Below, one piece after another: positions 8,996 to 20,960 of a stretch of DNA of 64,000 nt (positions are counted from its first letter, which is position 1; every line of letters begins with the position of its first letter). The stretch covers positions 3,542,182 through 3,606,181 of the forward strand of contig CM070518.1 of assembly GCA_036346375.1 (NCBI GenBank), written 5' to 3'. A model generated the notes under the pieces. The model saw only the letters and a list, made by a program, of their open reading frames with translations. It was not told the origin of the DNA and did not search any database. The DNA is from Guadua angustifolia (Eukaryota > Streptophyta > Magnoliopsida > Poales > Poaceae). A program made the position numbers and the translations under genes.

Positions 8996-11900
8996 CTATT
9001 CATCGGGATCTTTTACGCGCATCGCTTTTGCTAGTCTGTAGATGTCGACCCACGACGATTCACGGTCCTTATCGAAGGGCCCCACATTAAAGTTTGGTTC
9101 GTGAAACTTCGCCTTTTGGATTTACAACCTCATTGTAAATAAAGCCGACGAGTTGTTCTTGGATTGCTCTCACTCATGCCGGCGAGAGTTCCGAACCTTG
9201 TTCCGCCAAATATTGAGGCACCTATCGTTAAGTCATTAACTAATCAATACTTGAATTTGTACAAGATATAAGGAGTACCTATACATCATTAAAGCTAGTA
9301 GTTATATTAACTCACCCCCTTGTTGCCTTTTAGCATGCGGTCGATGGCTCGGTTTGGGTGTGCATAAACTCGCATACATAGTAGCCGCATAAATTGTTAC
9401 CTGGCGGCTGAGTCAAGATCTGCGGTGGAAAAAGTTGAAAGCGTGAAATGGATGCAAGGAAATTAAGTTAACTAACTAAAAAGCTAGCATTATGATATAC
9501 GTACACGAGAGGCAATTGTAATGTCAAATTCCTCCTTGAATCATACGTTTTTAGCACGGAACCGTGTGAATGCACTACACATGTGATTCTGAATTGTACA
9601 TGATTAGAATTTGTTTCAAATTGAAGGAAATAGAGCTAGTATGATAATAAAAGGAACAAGAATTAATACCGGTTGAGCATGTCGATAAAGTTTTGATACT
9701 TTTCAACTGGTTTCCTTTGCGAGTCCATAATTGTGATCGAGCTACAATCTAGCTCGATCATAAGAAGAATCCAGTGAAAACTATACATAGATGTGTCAAC
9801 GTAGATAACTAATTAGTTCTAACATCGTGTTATGAAAAAGGAGTAGAATGAGGTGGTGCGAAAACACGTACTCAAATGAGTAGGCTAGATATATCTTTGA
9901 CTTATATCTTTGACCCATTAGCGCATTGAATCGTTAGTCTCTGTTTTCGCTTGGGTGGTCTCTAACGGTTGTCTCGTTGATAACTCTGGGTCCATGAAGC
10001 CTATGTCGAAAATCGATCCCTTCGACATCTTTGTATCTCCATGCTACATAAGAAATTAGTTAGGCTTGCAAGTTAGTATAGTACAAGGAAGTGCACGATA
10101 GTTTTTGCAAATAATTAAGACACTTACGAGTCTAGCAACCCATCAAGCTCACGCCGAGGCGTCATGCAGTATAGATCATATATGTAGTCGATCGACAACA
10201 AATTCACCTTCACCGCGAAAAAAATCTTATTGCTTAAACTTGACAGCAAACATCTGTAGACCATGCTTGGTCACGTCCAAGTACCATTCATGAAATTGCC
10301 GCATGTTTGTCGTTAGTTTGAAGCGACTCCTCATGCACGACCAATGACCGCCCATTTTAAATAACCATTTTACTTGGGCAACCTCAATCTTTTCCGTGCC
10401 TAATATTTGATTTGCGGTAAGGCGGTTTCTTGAAGAATTGTTGCATCTCCTTACCCTTCCCTCGGTGACATCTTCTTCTTGGGGCATTCCTTACTCAATG
10501 TCTTTCGTAGTTTGATTAGCGAGGCATTTCTTTTTATCCTTCAAATTTTTAATAGTCATTAAGCCTTTATAAAATTCTTCTATGCGAGTTGAACCTTCTT
10601 CTCTGGTGACTTGGGTTTAAGAAATTTAGTTACCTCTCCTTTTACCACCTTCTTGGTCTCCTCATCGTTCATATCATACCGCGCCGGAAGTTCAATGACT
10701 TCTTGGATTGGGTGGAGGACCCGTCTTCTTGGGAGCTCTTGGCGAGTGGCTTCTTTCCTTGATCGGCGCCTTCTTGGGAGGAGCGGGCTTCTTGTGGCGC
10801 TTATGTGCGCGGGAGGTGGTGTAGGAGTCGGCGCCTTCTTAGGAGGAGACGGGCTTCTTTCGGGGCTTATATGCGTAGGAGATGGTGTAGGAGACGGGCT
10901 TCTTGTCGGGCTTATATGCGCAGGAGGTGGTGTAGGAGTCGACGCCTTCTTGGGAGGAGACAGGTTTCTTCTCGGGCTTCTTCGCGGAGAGGACATGTCC
11001 ATGTTATCTCGAAAAATTATGTACCGTTTGCGCCACAGGATGAAAGTGTGTACTGCCTCTCCTAGCTTCGTAGTCCCGTCACCTCCAGGAATTTCGAGGT
11101 CAAGGTCCTCGTACCCTGGGCAGACCTCCTCCACCGAGACCTTGGAGTATCCTAACGGTATCTGTTGGCCATGGATAAGCTACCCCGACTCTAATGGGTA
11201 AGCCATACCATCGGCCGCCTTGAAGGTAAGGTTCCGCGCTTGGATATGCAGCTCACAAGGTGTCCATTGTCGATGTCGTCTCTGGGATACTTGTCCAAGT
11301 CGTCGCCAAATGACCACCGGAAGCCTTGTTGCCCATTTGCCGGGCTGATGATGTCTGGATTACTTGGAGGTTCTTGGCCGTCTCGTATTTGTTGGCTCAA
11401 GGCTATTGCACCTCTCTTGGATCTCTTCTTGCATTCTCTCATTTGTTTGATTCAGCGTTCTTCAAGCGCACTAAGTTGTTGTGTCTGTCGAGCCTTGCTC
11501 CTCGCCCGACTCATATAGGTCTCGGCGTCCTGAGCGAAACCAACCTTCCACGGGACAACGCCGACGCCTCGTGTACGTCCAGGGTGCTCTGGATTTTGCA
11601 AGGCCCTTGTTAGCGCGTGGTTCTCCTGTTTGGCACAAAGCTACTACCTGGAAGTCTCCTCGATGGGTGTACAAGCCTTCAGCCACATCTCTTAGCACCT
11701 CCCCAAACACAGCATTGCCGTTATCATCAAGGGCGCCGCCGTGAGCATAGAACCAACGCTTTGCTCTGTCGGGCCAATCCGTTATTCTTGGTGCGATACC
11801 CTTCGCTAGCGAGTCTGTTCCCTCTTCTCCCATTTTGGTATTGCATGGCGGTAACCACGAGCCGAGTCGGTGGTGATAATTCTTCTTCTGTGCATTCAAA

Positions 11901-12581
11901 CTTATTCTTCTCACTCAAACTTTGACCTTCGTCCAAAGTCTTGTATTTCTAAACGCATCCTAGTGATCTTGCAACTTTGGGTGCTTGTTGAAGTCGGCGT
12001 TCGATTCTTCTTGATATACTCCGTGTTCACTTCTTTTTATAAGTCCGGAATCGACCGCCATCTTCTTGAGAGTGTAACTCTTCACCTTCTCTTCGGTCCC
12101 TTGGGGAAGGTGAATGTCTCCTTCACATCGTTCCAAAGCATGTTCTTCGTACCTTGAGGACTGATCCCATTTTGCTATGCTAATTGCCATGTGGTCCCTA
12201 ACGTGGGCGCCGCATGCGAATTGAACAGCTCAAGCGCCCCGAGGGTGCAAGAGGTCGGCCGTCTCGCCGACCGGTGATAACATGTCTTGCCTTCTTCTTC
12301 TTGCTTGGACCTCGTGGCGTGATTGCTGCTGGTTGACCGATCTGAAAGCATGGTACAATCATGAGCAGGTCGGGATGTTGGCTTAGCATGGTAGTGGAAC
12401 CGACAATCATGAACTTGGTGATTGTTACCTCGCCGGCCTCATCGTGCTCTGCTGACCTCATCGTGCTCTGCTGACCTCATTGGCCTCGGTGGCCTCGGCG
12501 ACCATGAGGCGGTCTGAGCTCCTCCGTCTCATGATCATCACCTCCATAATCAAACTTCTCATAAATTCTTCTTCGTCCCAT
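8996..12581 (-). pseudogene. CACTA second gene with C-terminal Ulp1-like (C48) cysteine protease domain
   Basis: The reading region starts at about 12581 (MGRRRIYEKFDYGGDDHETE) and ends with a stop at 8996 after ESSWVDIYRLAKAMRVKDPDE. Recognisable parts in order are a conserved block RAKRWFYAHGG (about 11740), a GEAVHTFILWRKRYI block (about 11030), a Ser/Pro-rich repeat region (10790-11000, units like PPKKAPTPTPPPAHIS), a FHEWYLDVTKHGLQMF block (about 10280), and a C48 protease domain. The protease part shows FHWILLMIELD (about 9775), MDSQRKPVEKYQ and QPPGNNLCGYYVCEFM (about 9358-9411), so the His, Asp, Gln and Cys positions of the Ulp1 active site are all kept. A 19-bp tandem repeat at about 12437-12475 and other shifts break the frame. 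Ulp1-like domains are known in several plant transposon proteins; their role in transposition is unclear. Confidence 0.7.
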
Positions 12582-12932
12582 CGTCGTTTCTTAGGCTAGA
12601 AGAAGTCTTTGAAAATTAACGAAAATAGATCACATTTTCATGTAAAGTGATGGTACTACTCTAAAGCGGCGTGGAAGGCGGTGGGAAGAGGCAGTAGAGA
12701 GGATGGGCATGACGCCGAAGATGTTCCGAATGTAAATCGGCCAAATACTATCGACAAGTATACTTATACGATGGTAATTTTGCTAGAGTTGAGAGGAAAT
12801 CAAGTGATGTTGTGACCTCATGCTACAAACATGTGCACATGTAACTTTAAAATGATACTTATACATTAGAAAAAATTCATATGATACATATACATCTCGA
12901 AATGAAAAAATAATATGAAAAAATTCATATAT
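12582..12932. other. Spacer upstream of the CACTA second gene
   Basis: AT-rich with no coding signal. It should hold the promoter of the minus-strand Ulp1-like gene, but no convincing TATA box was identified. Confidence 0.35.
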
Positions 12933-13515
12933 TCTTAAGAATATATTTGCTTAATAAAAAATAATGAATCATTTTTATTCCATACTAAAATGATTTTAAA
13001 AAAAAAGCCCCTGCAAATTCAAGAAGCATGGATGTGACGAGGCGTCAGAATTGCAGAGGCGAAGCCATGAGGAGGCAAGCTCGTTTGAAATGGACTTGGT
13101 TGTTGTCTTCTTCAGCGTACCACTTGTCCATAGGCTTCCTCCGCTCCTCTTCTTCATTGATCTGGAGTACTTACCTCGCACGCAGATAGCTTCGGTGAGC
13201 TATCGGGTAAGTACTCGATCAATGAAGAAGAGGAGCGGAGGAAGCCTATGGACAAGGATAACTCAGTCTTGAGGTAAGTACTCCAGATCAATAAAGAAGA
13301 GGAGCGGGAGGAAGCCTATGGACGGTGAGTGCAGCGGAAGAAGACAGCAACCAAGTCCATTTCAAGCGAGCCTGCCTCCTCATGGCTTCGCGCCTCGGTG
13401 TACAGGACGCCTCGTCACATCCATGCTTCTTGAACTTGCAGCGCTTTTTTAAATCATTTTAGTGTGGAATAAGAATGATTCATTATTTTTATTAAGCAAA
13501 TATATTCTTAAGATC
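12933..13515. repeat. Large fold-back: 245-bp inverted arms around a 93-bp loop
   Basis: The left arm 12933-13177 and the right arm 13271-13515 are inverted copies of similar length, sharing for example TCTTAAGAATATATT at the outer ends, the CATGGATGTGACGAGGCGTC block, the ATGGACTTGGTTG block and the GGAGTACTTACCTC inner ends. The loop holds a third partial copy (about 13205-13253) in the orientation of the right arm. The arms differ by small indels and substitutions. A transcript on either strand would fold into a long hairpin. Confidence 0.85.
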
Positions 13516-13517
13516 AA

Positions 13518-13622
13518 ATTCATTATATAAATTGATTAGTTAGAGTTAAAAAGAAAAAGGACAAGTTTAAGATCTTTAAACTTGTCGAATTTTCTCTTTT
13601 GTAACTCTCATATATAATGAAT
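13518..13622. repeat. 105-nt hairpin-forming palindrome
   Basis: Outer ends attcattatata and tatataatgaat pair with each other, and the centre ACAAGTTTAAGATCTTTAAA with following CTTGT is self-complementary. It directly follows the large fold-back. It could be a very small MITE or a structured RNA region; no target duplication was identified. Confidence 0.6.
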
Positions 13623-13624
13623 CT

Positions 13625-13965
13625 GAACTTAGAATAATTCACATGATACATATTCATTTGACATGATACATATACATTTCAAACTTCACATATACATAGA
13701 AATCTCACACATACATAGAAATCTCACATATACTTCCAAAATCGATCAATAAAAATAGAAATTTCAAAATTCACGAGAAATTAGAATAATTCACATGATA
13801 CATATTCATTTCACATGATACATATATATTTCAAACTTCACATATACATAGAAATCTCACACATACATAGAAATCTCACATATACATAGAAATCTCACAC
13901 ATACATAGAAATCTCACATATACATAGAAACTTCACATATACATAGAAACTTCACATATACAATA
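13625..13965. repeat. Tandem minisatellite (ACATATACATAGAAATCTC units)
   Basis: About 19-bp units such as cacatatacatagaaatct and cacacatacatagaaatct repeat many times, inside a larger duplication that also includes AATTCACATGATACATATTC (at about 13633 and 13787). Confidence 0.85.
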
Positions 13966-15060
13966 TCGGAAGAGAAATATAAGCAGGACATCCAACATGG
14001 ATAATAAGCGAGTTAACCAAAAGCATTATAGTACTCATGGATAATAAACAATATCATTATACAATATCACTAACTAACATGATTAATATTGCCTCATTTA
14101 ATTGAATCATCATAGAAGCGATAGGAGAATAAAATCGGTGCCTCCGGATCAAGAAATACTGACCTCTAGCTCGATGGCTAGTCCTCAAATTTCTCAATCG
14201 GTTCCTTTGAATCAACACCAACAGATAAAGTAATGCCACTAAAAGGATCTTCTTAACGAGCATAATTACAAATGACACCAATTCGAGAGACAACCAAAAT
14301 GTCTCAAACATCTCCATCACATTCATATGAAAAAGGTACTTCCACGAACCTAAATTCAACTCAATTAAATACAAAAGCAAGCGGGTAGATTATGCCAGCG
14401 GGATATGACATTGCTTTAACGATAAAATGTGGCGAAGAAATGGAGTAATGTGCATTCAATATTAAGGGTTGCGGTGCTCACATAGCATTTTTTTACTCAA
14501 AAGCAACGATGGCATTTATGCACTACTCTCTACCCCTAAAACGACAAACATCAAATATCACTTCAATATCTAAATAAATCTACCTTACCAATCTCCTTAT
14601 GCCTTAAAATAAGAATGTGGAGAACTTAAATTCAAGCTTTGCTTGCTATTACGAAAATTCAATATGACGATGCATACACAAATGAAATCCCTATAATTTG
14701 TACCATTCAATCACGAAAGATCTAAGGCATGAGCATAGGAAATTGATACCTTTATGCACTAAGCGAAGAATTCTAGTACAAGCATTTTGCGGTGAAATCA
14801 AACAATACAAATGAGGTCATCTAAAGCGCACATCTATGCAAACCTCCAATAATTCCATCAACAAAATAGAAGACAACGATGCGATCAAGTCAATCAATTT
14901 GGGATTTAACAATTAAGGGTGTCTAATAATTGTAGGTTGCAATCGGGCATATTAACATGACAAACTACTTTCGAAAAGAAATGGTTGCAATCAGTGACAC
15001 CAACCAATTCTTTAACCCTAGTTCATCATAGAGCACTCTGAAGCGAGGGCGACAGTGAGG
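13966..15060. other. CACTA interior, no gene recognised
   Basis: AT-rich DNA. A 107-codon minus-strand open frame at 14057-14380 has no recognisable domain and no sign of splicing into neighbouring exons. Nothing else was identified. Confidence 0.4.
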
Positions 15061-15061
15061 A

Positions 15062-15570
15062 CTATCCGAAGGTGAGGAAGACGAACTTACATTGTACTAA
15101 GTCGGAGGTGAGAAATGGCGGCGAGGTCGTCGGAGGGCAGGAGGACGGCGGCAGTGGGGTCGTCGGGAGGCGTCGAGGCGAGGTCGTATGTGAGGCAAAA
15201 CCGGAGGCGAGGTCGGCGCGGAGAAAGGTTTGAGGCGAGGCACGGGCGGTGGGGTTGTCGGAGGCCGAGGAGGACACAGTGGGCGGTGGGGTCGTTGCAA
15301 GCAGCGGGAGGAGGAGGAGATTGGGGAACAATGGCGGGAGTAGCAAAATTGGGGAAGAGGAGGCGGCGGGAGGATTTATAGGTGCACCATCGGTCCGGTT
15401 GGTGTATTAAGCGGGGCGATATCTCACATCGATCCGGTTGGTGTATACAACCGTAATTGATGTGAGACATCGATCGATTGAATACACCAAGCCGGGACCG
15501 ATGGGTCAACATAAAGGAGCCCTAGGCACTATCGGTCCGGTTGAATACACCAAGGACTAATGTGAAAGGT
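15062..15570 (-). mobile_element. Internal fragment of a different CACTA family (subterminal repeats plus GC-rich first exon)
   Basis: Positions 15385-15550 hold direct and inverted copies of an ATCGGTCCGGTTGGTGTAT and GAATACACCAA motif, unlike the motifs of the host element. Next to it a GC-rich minus-strand exon-like frame lies at 15062-15346 (PLATTPPPTVSSSASDN). This is the layout of a CACTA gene start beside its terminal region, but no CACTA terminus is present. It is probably the remains of a second element nested in or recombined into the larger one. Confidence 0.45.
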
Positions 15571-15704
15571 TTGTAACACTCAAAAAAATTTAGGCGAGAG
15601 TGCTCGATAAGAAATCTTCCTCCCCCTTGGCTAGCGAGGCGCTTGAGTGCGGCTCTCCCGTTTGTGAGGTCTCGGGTTCGAGCCCACTCGTGCCCCCTAG
15701 CCCT

Positions 15705-16095
15705 TCTTTTTGTATTTCTTTCATTTAGGTTTTTTTTAAGATTTTTTTTAAATGTACTATTTAACTATTGTTTCTTTCTGTATTTCTTTTTGTATTTCTT
15801 TCATTTAGCTTTTTTTAAGATTTCTTTTTTAAATGTCTTTGTTTAACTATTGTTTCTTTTCGTATTTCTTTTTGTATTTCTTTCATTTAGCTTTTTTTAA
15901 GATTTCTTTTTTAAATGTCTTTGTTTAACTATTGTTTCATTAAATAATTTTTAAAAATGCTTTTACCACTTTAGATTCATTTAGCCTTTTTTAAGATTTC
16001 TTTTTTAAATGTCTTTGTTTAACTATTGTTTCATTAAATAATTTTTAAAAATGCTTTTACCACTTTAGATTCAATTAGCCCTTTTTTAAGATTGT
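15705..16095. repeat. Tandem T-rich repeats (about 80-105-bp units)
   Basis: Four to five units containing TTTCATTTAGCTTTTTTTAA, GATTTCTTTTTTAAATGTC and TTTGTTTAACTATTGTTTC. The last two units are longer by an added ATTAAATAATTTTTAAAAAT segment. They follow a GC-rich block (15630-15700, ggtctcgggttcgagcccac) that commonly neighbours CACTA ends in grasses. Confidence 0.8.
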
Positions 16096-16383
16096 AAGAA
16101 ATAAAGTAATTTTTGCACTCTTATAATTCCATTGCAAATTGTCACCTTGTTATATTAGTACAGAGGACTTTGAACAATATTGTTAGTCAAATACTACTAC
16201 AATTTGAGCAGAAAATATGGAGCAACGGAAAACCACTAGAGGAATGAGAAACTAGTATGTTAGTAGTCTATTACACCAAAAAAAGCAAAGCAATCCTTAT
16301 TTGCTAACATACTTTGCTTTTACAAGTGATCCTTCATTATGATCGCGGCGTCGTGGGGAGATTCCTCTGTATCATTCGGGACA

Positions 16384-19300
16384 CTAATGTCTCGTCCACC
16401 GTGAAAGGAGGGACTCGTCGGCGATTATACTCTTCTTCGTCCGTGGCGCCCTCAACTCCGACAATCCTTCTTTTACGGAAGAACCACATGGCGCCTTGGC
16501 GATCACTCTTGCTAGTCTTCTCCTTACCTTTTTGGTTTCTTGTCCTTGTCCATCACATAGAATACATGTCACATCATTAGCGAAACACGAGCGGTTCGTC
16601 CTATAGGCTACTTGCTTGAGGTCCACAGTTGTCATACCGTACTTATCGATATCCACGGTGTCGGTTTAACCCATTGGCACCAAAGCAGAGGGACTTTTAA
16701 TGGCCCGTACTCGGCTCCCAGATCTCCTCTATGAAACCATAGTAGGTGTCCATCTTTCCATTTTGTCCGAGGCATCTATCTGGACGCCACTATTTTGGTT
16801 GGTGCTCTTGCTATCTGAGTTGTCGTGTAAAATGTGTACCCATTTATCTCATACCCTTGAAATGATATGATTGTTGTGGGCGGTCCTCGAGCCAAGAGTT
16901 TCAATTGTTCATCGTCATGCGCTTGCCCAATGATTGCTTTTGTAACCAAGCTGCCGAAATGATCCATTTGCTCCCTGCGATCCACTTATCGACTTCTCTG
17001 GGTATTGGTAGCGTAGACTCATCTCGTGATCATAGATATCGGAGCCACTCTGATTGCTTGTTTCAATACCGTGAAATGTGCTTGTTTAAATGCAAGTAGA
17101 TCGTCGCTATAGGATTCTTTTCTCCCTAAAGTCCCTTTTCCCGTAGCCTCCCCTCATGGCGTGATCTGAGGGGCCAATCGGATTCAGATCATCCATGTAA
17201 CTAACACAAAACTCGATCACCTCCTCTGTCTTGACACCTGCATAATCACCTATACAGGCGAGACCGATTCTGAACATACTTCTTTAGGATACCCATGTAC
17301 CTCTCGAAAGGGAACATATTGTGGAGGAACACAGGTCGAGAATTTCTATCTCTTTAACAATGTGGACCATGAGATAGACCATAATATCAAAGAAGGATGG
17401 AGGGAAGATCATCTCAAGGCTAACGGACTATTGACCATGTCATCATGCAGATTAGATACCTTATTCGCTCGATGACCTTCAGTGACACAGCGTTGAAGAA
17501 CGAACACGGCTTTATGATTGTCCCTCGTACCCAATCTGGCGAGAATACCTCGCACCGCCACTTGGAACAAGCTGTGTCATCAACACATGACAATCATGGG
17601 ATTTTATGTATGCGATTTTATTCTCTTTCATGTTTATGAGTCTCCTTATGTTCGAGGAGTATCCGGAAGGACCTTCACCTTGTTCAAGAACTTAATCATG
17701 TTTTTTCTCTTCCTTGCTCGAGTGTAGCTCGAGGGGTGGAGGTAATGTTGTCCTTTCTCTCTCTTTTCGGATGTAGGTCGTTCACGAGTCCCAATAGTGT
17801 AGGTCCTTCGTGTTTGAAGTGTATCTTTTGACTTACTGTACATATCTAGGAAACCTAGTAGGTTCACGCAGACATTCTTCGTGATATGCATGAAGTCCAG
17901 TGAGTGGCGGATCTCTAAGTCTTTCCAGTAAGGTAAGTCCCAAAATATTGACTTCTTCTTCCAAATGGCCTTCGTGTGACCTTTTTCAGCCGGGACAGGT
18001 TTGCTACCAAGACCTTTTCCAAATACTACTTTCAGATCCTTTACCAAAGAAAATACAAGCGTCCCACTGCGATGCATGGGCTTCTTACGTTTCTCTTCTG
18101 TCCCATCAAAATTCTCACCCTTCCTCATCATGGGTCCTTCATATGGAGGAACCTACGGTGGCCCATGTACACAACCTTTCGAGAGTTTTTAGGTACTTGC
18201 TGTCCGTATCCTCTAAGCGATGGATCGGGCTTTATATCCTTTGATAGATAGGCCGATAGATTACCAAGTGCAGGCGATCGTTGATGGTTACGAATAGCGA
18301 TGCACGTAGAGTGAAGTGCTCTCTTTTGTACTCATCCCATACACGTACACCATCGTTCTAGTGTTAACAGATCTTCAACCAATGGTTTGAGGTACACATC
18401 AATGTCGTTTCGAGGTTGCCGGGCCTTGGATAAGCAATGGCATCATAATGTACTTCCGCTTCATACACAACCAAGGAGGAAGGTTGTAGATACATAGAGT
18501 CACGGGCCAAGTGCTGTGACTGCTGCTCATATCGCCGACCGGGTTCATCCCATCCGTACTCAACCCAAACCTTTTGTTCCTTGCATCCTCAGCAAAGTCC
18601 GGGTATGTTCTATCGACTTTCCTCCACTGGGAGCCATCAGCAAGGTGCCTTAGCCTTCCGTCGTCCTTACGGTCTTCCTTATGCGGTAGCATCATCTGGG
18701 CATGTGCTTTGTTCGCAAATAAGCGCTTCAGCAGGGGATTACAGGAAATACCATACCACCTTAGCGAGAGGTCTCTTCTTCTTCTGTTGCCCTCTACCTC
18801 ACTTGGGTCATCACGCTGGTCTTATACCACGAAGTTTTGCACTGCCGGACAAGCTTCCGAATCCTCATACTCATTGCGATAAAGGATACAATCATTACGA
18901 CATGCATGTATCTTCTGTACCTCCAACCCCAAAGGGCAGACAACTTGTTTGGCATCGTACGTAGTTTCGGGCAGTGTGTTCCCCTCTGGAAGTAACTTCT
19001 TTATGAGACATAACAACTCGTCGAATCCCTTAGACAATCCATTGGTCGCCTTCCATTGCATCGGTTCTAGTGTGTACGCAACTTTTTATGGCCTGTCGAC
19101 GGTTTGGGTACAACAGTGTTCCGTGGTCCTCCATAAGTATTGGAACTTTTCGTAATGTCTTTCATCGATGTATTCTCCTCTCCATCACGCATGACATCTG
19201 GTCTAGGTCATCATCACCACACTCCCCAATGTATCTTGAAAGAACCGTGTTGACCGGCGTCCAGGGATATTATTGTCCGCCTCTTCTTCTTCACCGTCTT

Positions 19301-19535
19301 CTGTATAATCTCTTCTTCACCGTGCTTGGTCCAGCGGTATAGTTTGACATGAAACCTCTTGTGAGCAAATGAAAGTGAAGGTGGCTGGATTTTGGCCACT
19401 CCTTCTCATTCTTGCGTCTATGCATGGACAGACATATGTAGCGACGTCGTGTGTGCATCGGCCATACGAAGAAAATCTTGCAAACCGGCAAGAACTCAGG
19501 GAGCGTCGATCCATATACATCCATCGCCGGTCCAT
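16384..19535 (-). pseudogene. TNP2-type CACTA transposase
   Basis: The region begins MDRRWMYMDRRS at 19535, matching the transposase-associated domain, and continues through a PCID and HLHFHLLTRGFMSNYT block after a frameshift. Then follow the TNP2 hallmarks: FDELLCLIKKLLPEGNTLPE and KIHACRNDCILYRNEYEDSE (18822-19061), FGLSTDGMNPVGDMSSSHST with YNLPPWLCMKRKYI (18399-18600), LPYWKDLEIRHSLDFMHITK (about 17930), FERYMGILKKYVQNRSRLYR (about 17300), YEINGYTFYT (about 16840) and a C-terminal block near 16400-16660. The protein would catalyse cut-and-paste transposition of CACTA ends. Several stops and frameshifts separate the blocks, so this copy is inactive. Confidence 0.8.
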
Positions 19536-20260
19536 CTACATTATGTTACATCAAGATAACTGTTAGCTTATTTTCCGATAATGAATTGCTGAACCAAAAC
19601 CTAAATATTAGCTAGATCCACACCTTCAATCCGAGCTAAATAATAATCCAAGCAAAATATAAACTCACACAACAAGTTTTTGCAACCTACAAAAAGAATT
19701 GGTCGATCGAGTCGGATTCAAAATTCGAACAAAATTCATAATGACTTTGTTTGCAAATTCTGTTGAAATTGTAACACCTTAAAATTTCTAAATTATTATT
19801 CAATCATTTATTTTTATTTTTTCTAAATCTCTAGCACTTAATTAATGATATTTTCAAAAATAATTTCTTGATGGAAATTAAAACCAAAATTATACTAGAA
19901 GTAATTTTCTAAGTTTAAAATATTCCAAAGTATTTTTGAAAACTTTTCTCAAATATTGAACTCATTTTATATTTTCTATAAAGCCATTCATATTTCGATA
20001 TTATTTTAATTTGCAAATGAATTTAAATTTCTTCTTTTCCACATAACCATTGCCATTTGAAGATCCCAAACTCCATGATTTCCATGCACCATTCTCCCCC
20101 CAACTACGTGCAACCAAACCTCATCCTTCATCGATCGATGGAACTAAAACATAAATTTAAGCTAGATCCACACATTAAATGCGAGCTACATTATAATCCA
20201 AACAAATTCTAAGCTTACACAACAAGTTTTTGTATCCTATTTGAAAAGATCAAGATAGAT
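19536..20260. other. 5' flank and probable leader intron region of TNP2
   Basis: AT-rich and without coding signal. A piece around 19610-19685 (gctagatccacaccttcaat to cacaacaagtttttgcaacc) recurs at about 20160-20235, a diverged direct repeat some 550 bp apart. Confidence 0.5.
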
Positions 20261-20610
20261 CTCTACATTCATAATCTTTCATCAATCATGGGAAAAGATC
20301 AAATTTTTTTCATAATTCAAGCAAAAAAGTGGCTCCATTTAACACCAAATGATGTGAGGAATGATGTTACTAACCTTAGTTACCTTGGTTGCGAGTAAAA
20401 TGACCAAAATTTTGAAATTTGGACAGCACCTCCCTCTACATTCATAATCTTTCATCAATCATGGGAAAAGATCAAATTTTCTTCATAATTCAAGCAAAAA
20501 AGAGGCTCCATTTAACACCAAATGAAGTGAGAAATGATATTACTAACCTTAGTTACCTTTGTTGTGAGTAAAATGACCAAAATTTTGAAATTTTGGGCAG
20601 CACCTCCCTC
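20261..20610. repeat. Tandem duplication, period 173 bp
   Basis: Positions 20261-20433 and 20434-20610 are near-identical (both start ctctacattcataatctttc and end around gcacctccct). They lie between the TNP2 leader region and the right subterminal repeats. Confidence 0.9.
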
Positions 20611-20744
20611 CTTGAAGCTCTTGGCGAAGCTCTCTTTGTTCTTTTAGCGAGTGAAATGATCTGGTCTGGCGAGAGGCGGGAGGAGAAGAAGTTTAAATTG
20701 GAGCGTCGATGCGGTTGAAGGCACGGTTCATGTCTTGATGGTCT

Positions 20745-20960
20745 CACATTAATGATACCGGTTCATATCACGAACCGATACTAGTGAGCTCCGATAAATA
20801 ATACCGGTTCATGTCTAACAAGTCGATGATGAGACCATCGATACGGTTGGTATCTTGAACCGATACTAATTTCCCCCCGCAGCCCTGTAGTCGTTGAACC
20901 GGGACTGTTCTAACTATCAGTTCCGATTCGTACCTAACAGGTACTGATGGGTCGGTAGAA
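20745..20960. repeat. Right subterminal repeats of CACTA element 2
   Basis: Repeated GATACCGGTTCAT, GAACCGATACTA and GGTACTGATGG motifs in both orientations, next to the right terminal repeat. This is also the sequence now nearest upstream of the CAMTA gene. Confidence 0.75.

Noticed and set aside
10611..11925. Plus-strand open frames of 86-196 codons
   Set aside because: They are mirror frames of the minus-strand CACTA gene, including its Ser/Pro-rich repeats, and show no domain.
13680..13965. CRISPR-like spaced repeats
   Set aside because: The units are contiguous with no unique spacers, and the context is a plant transposon.
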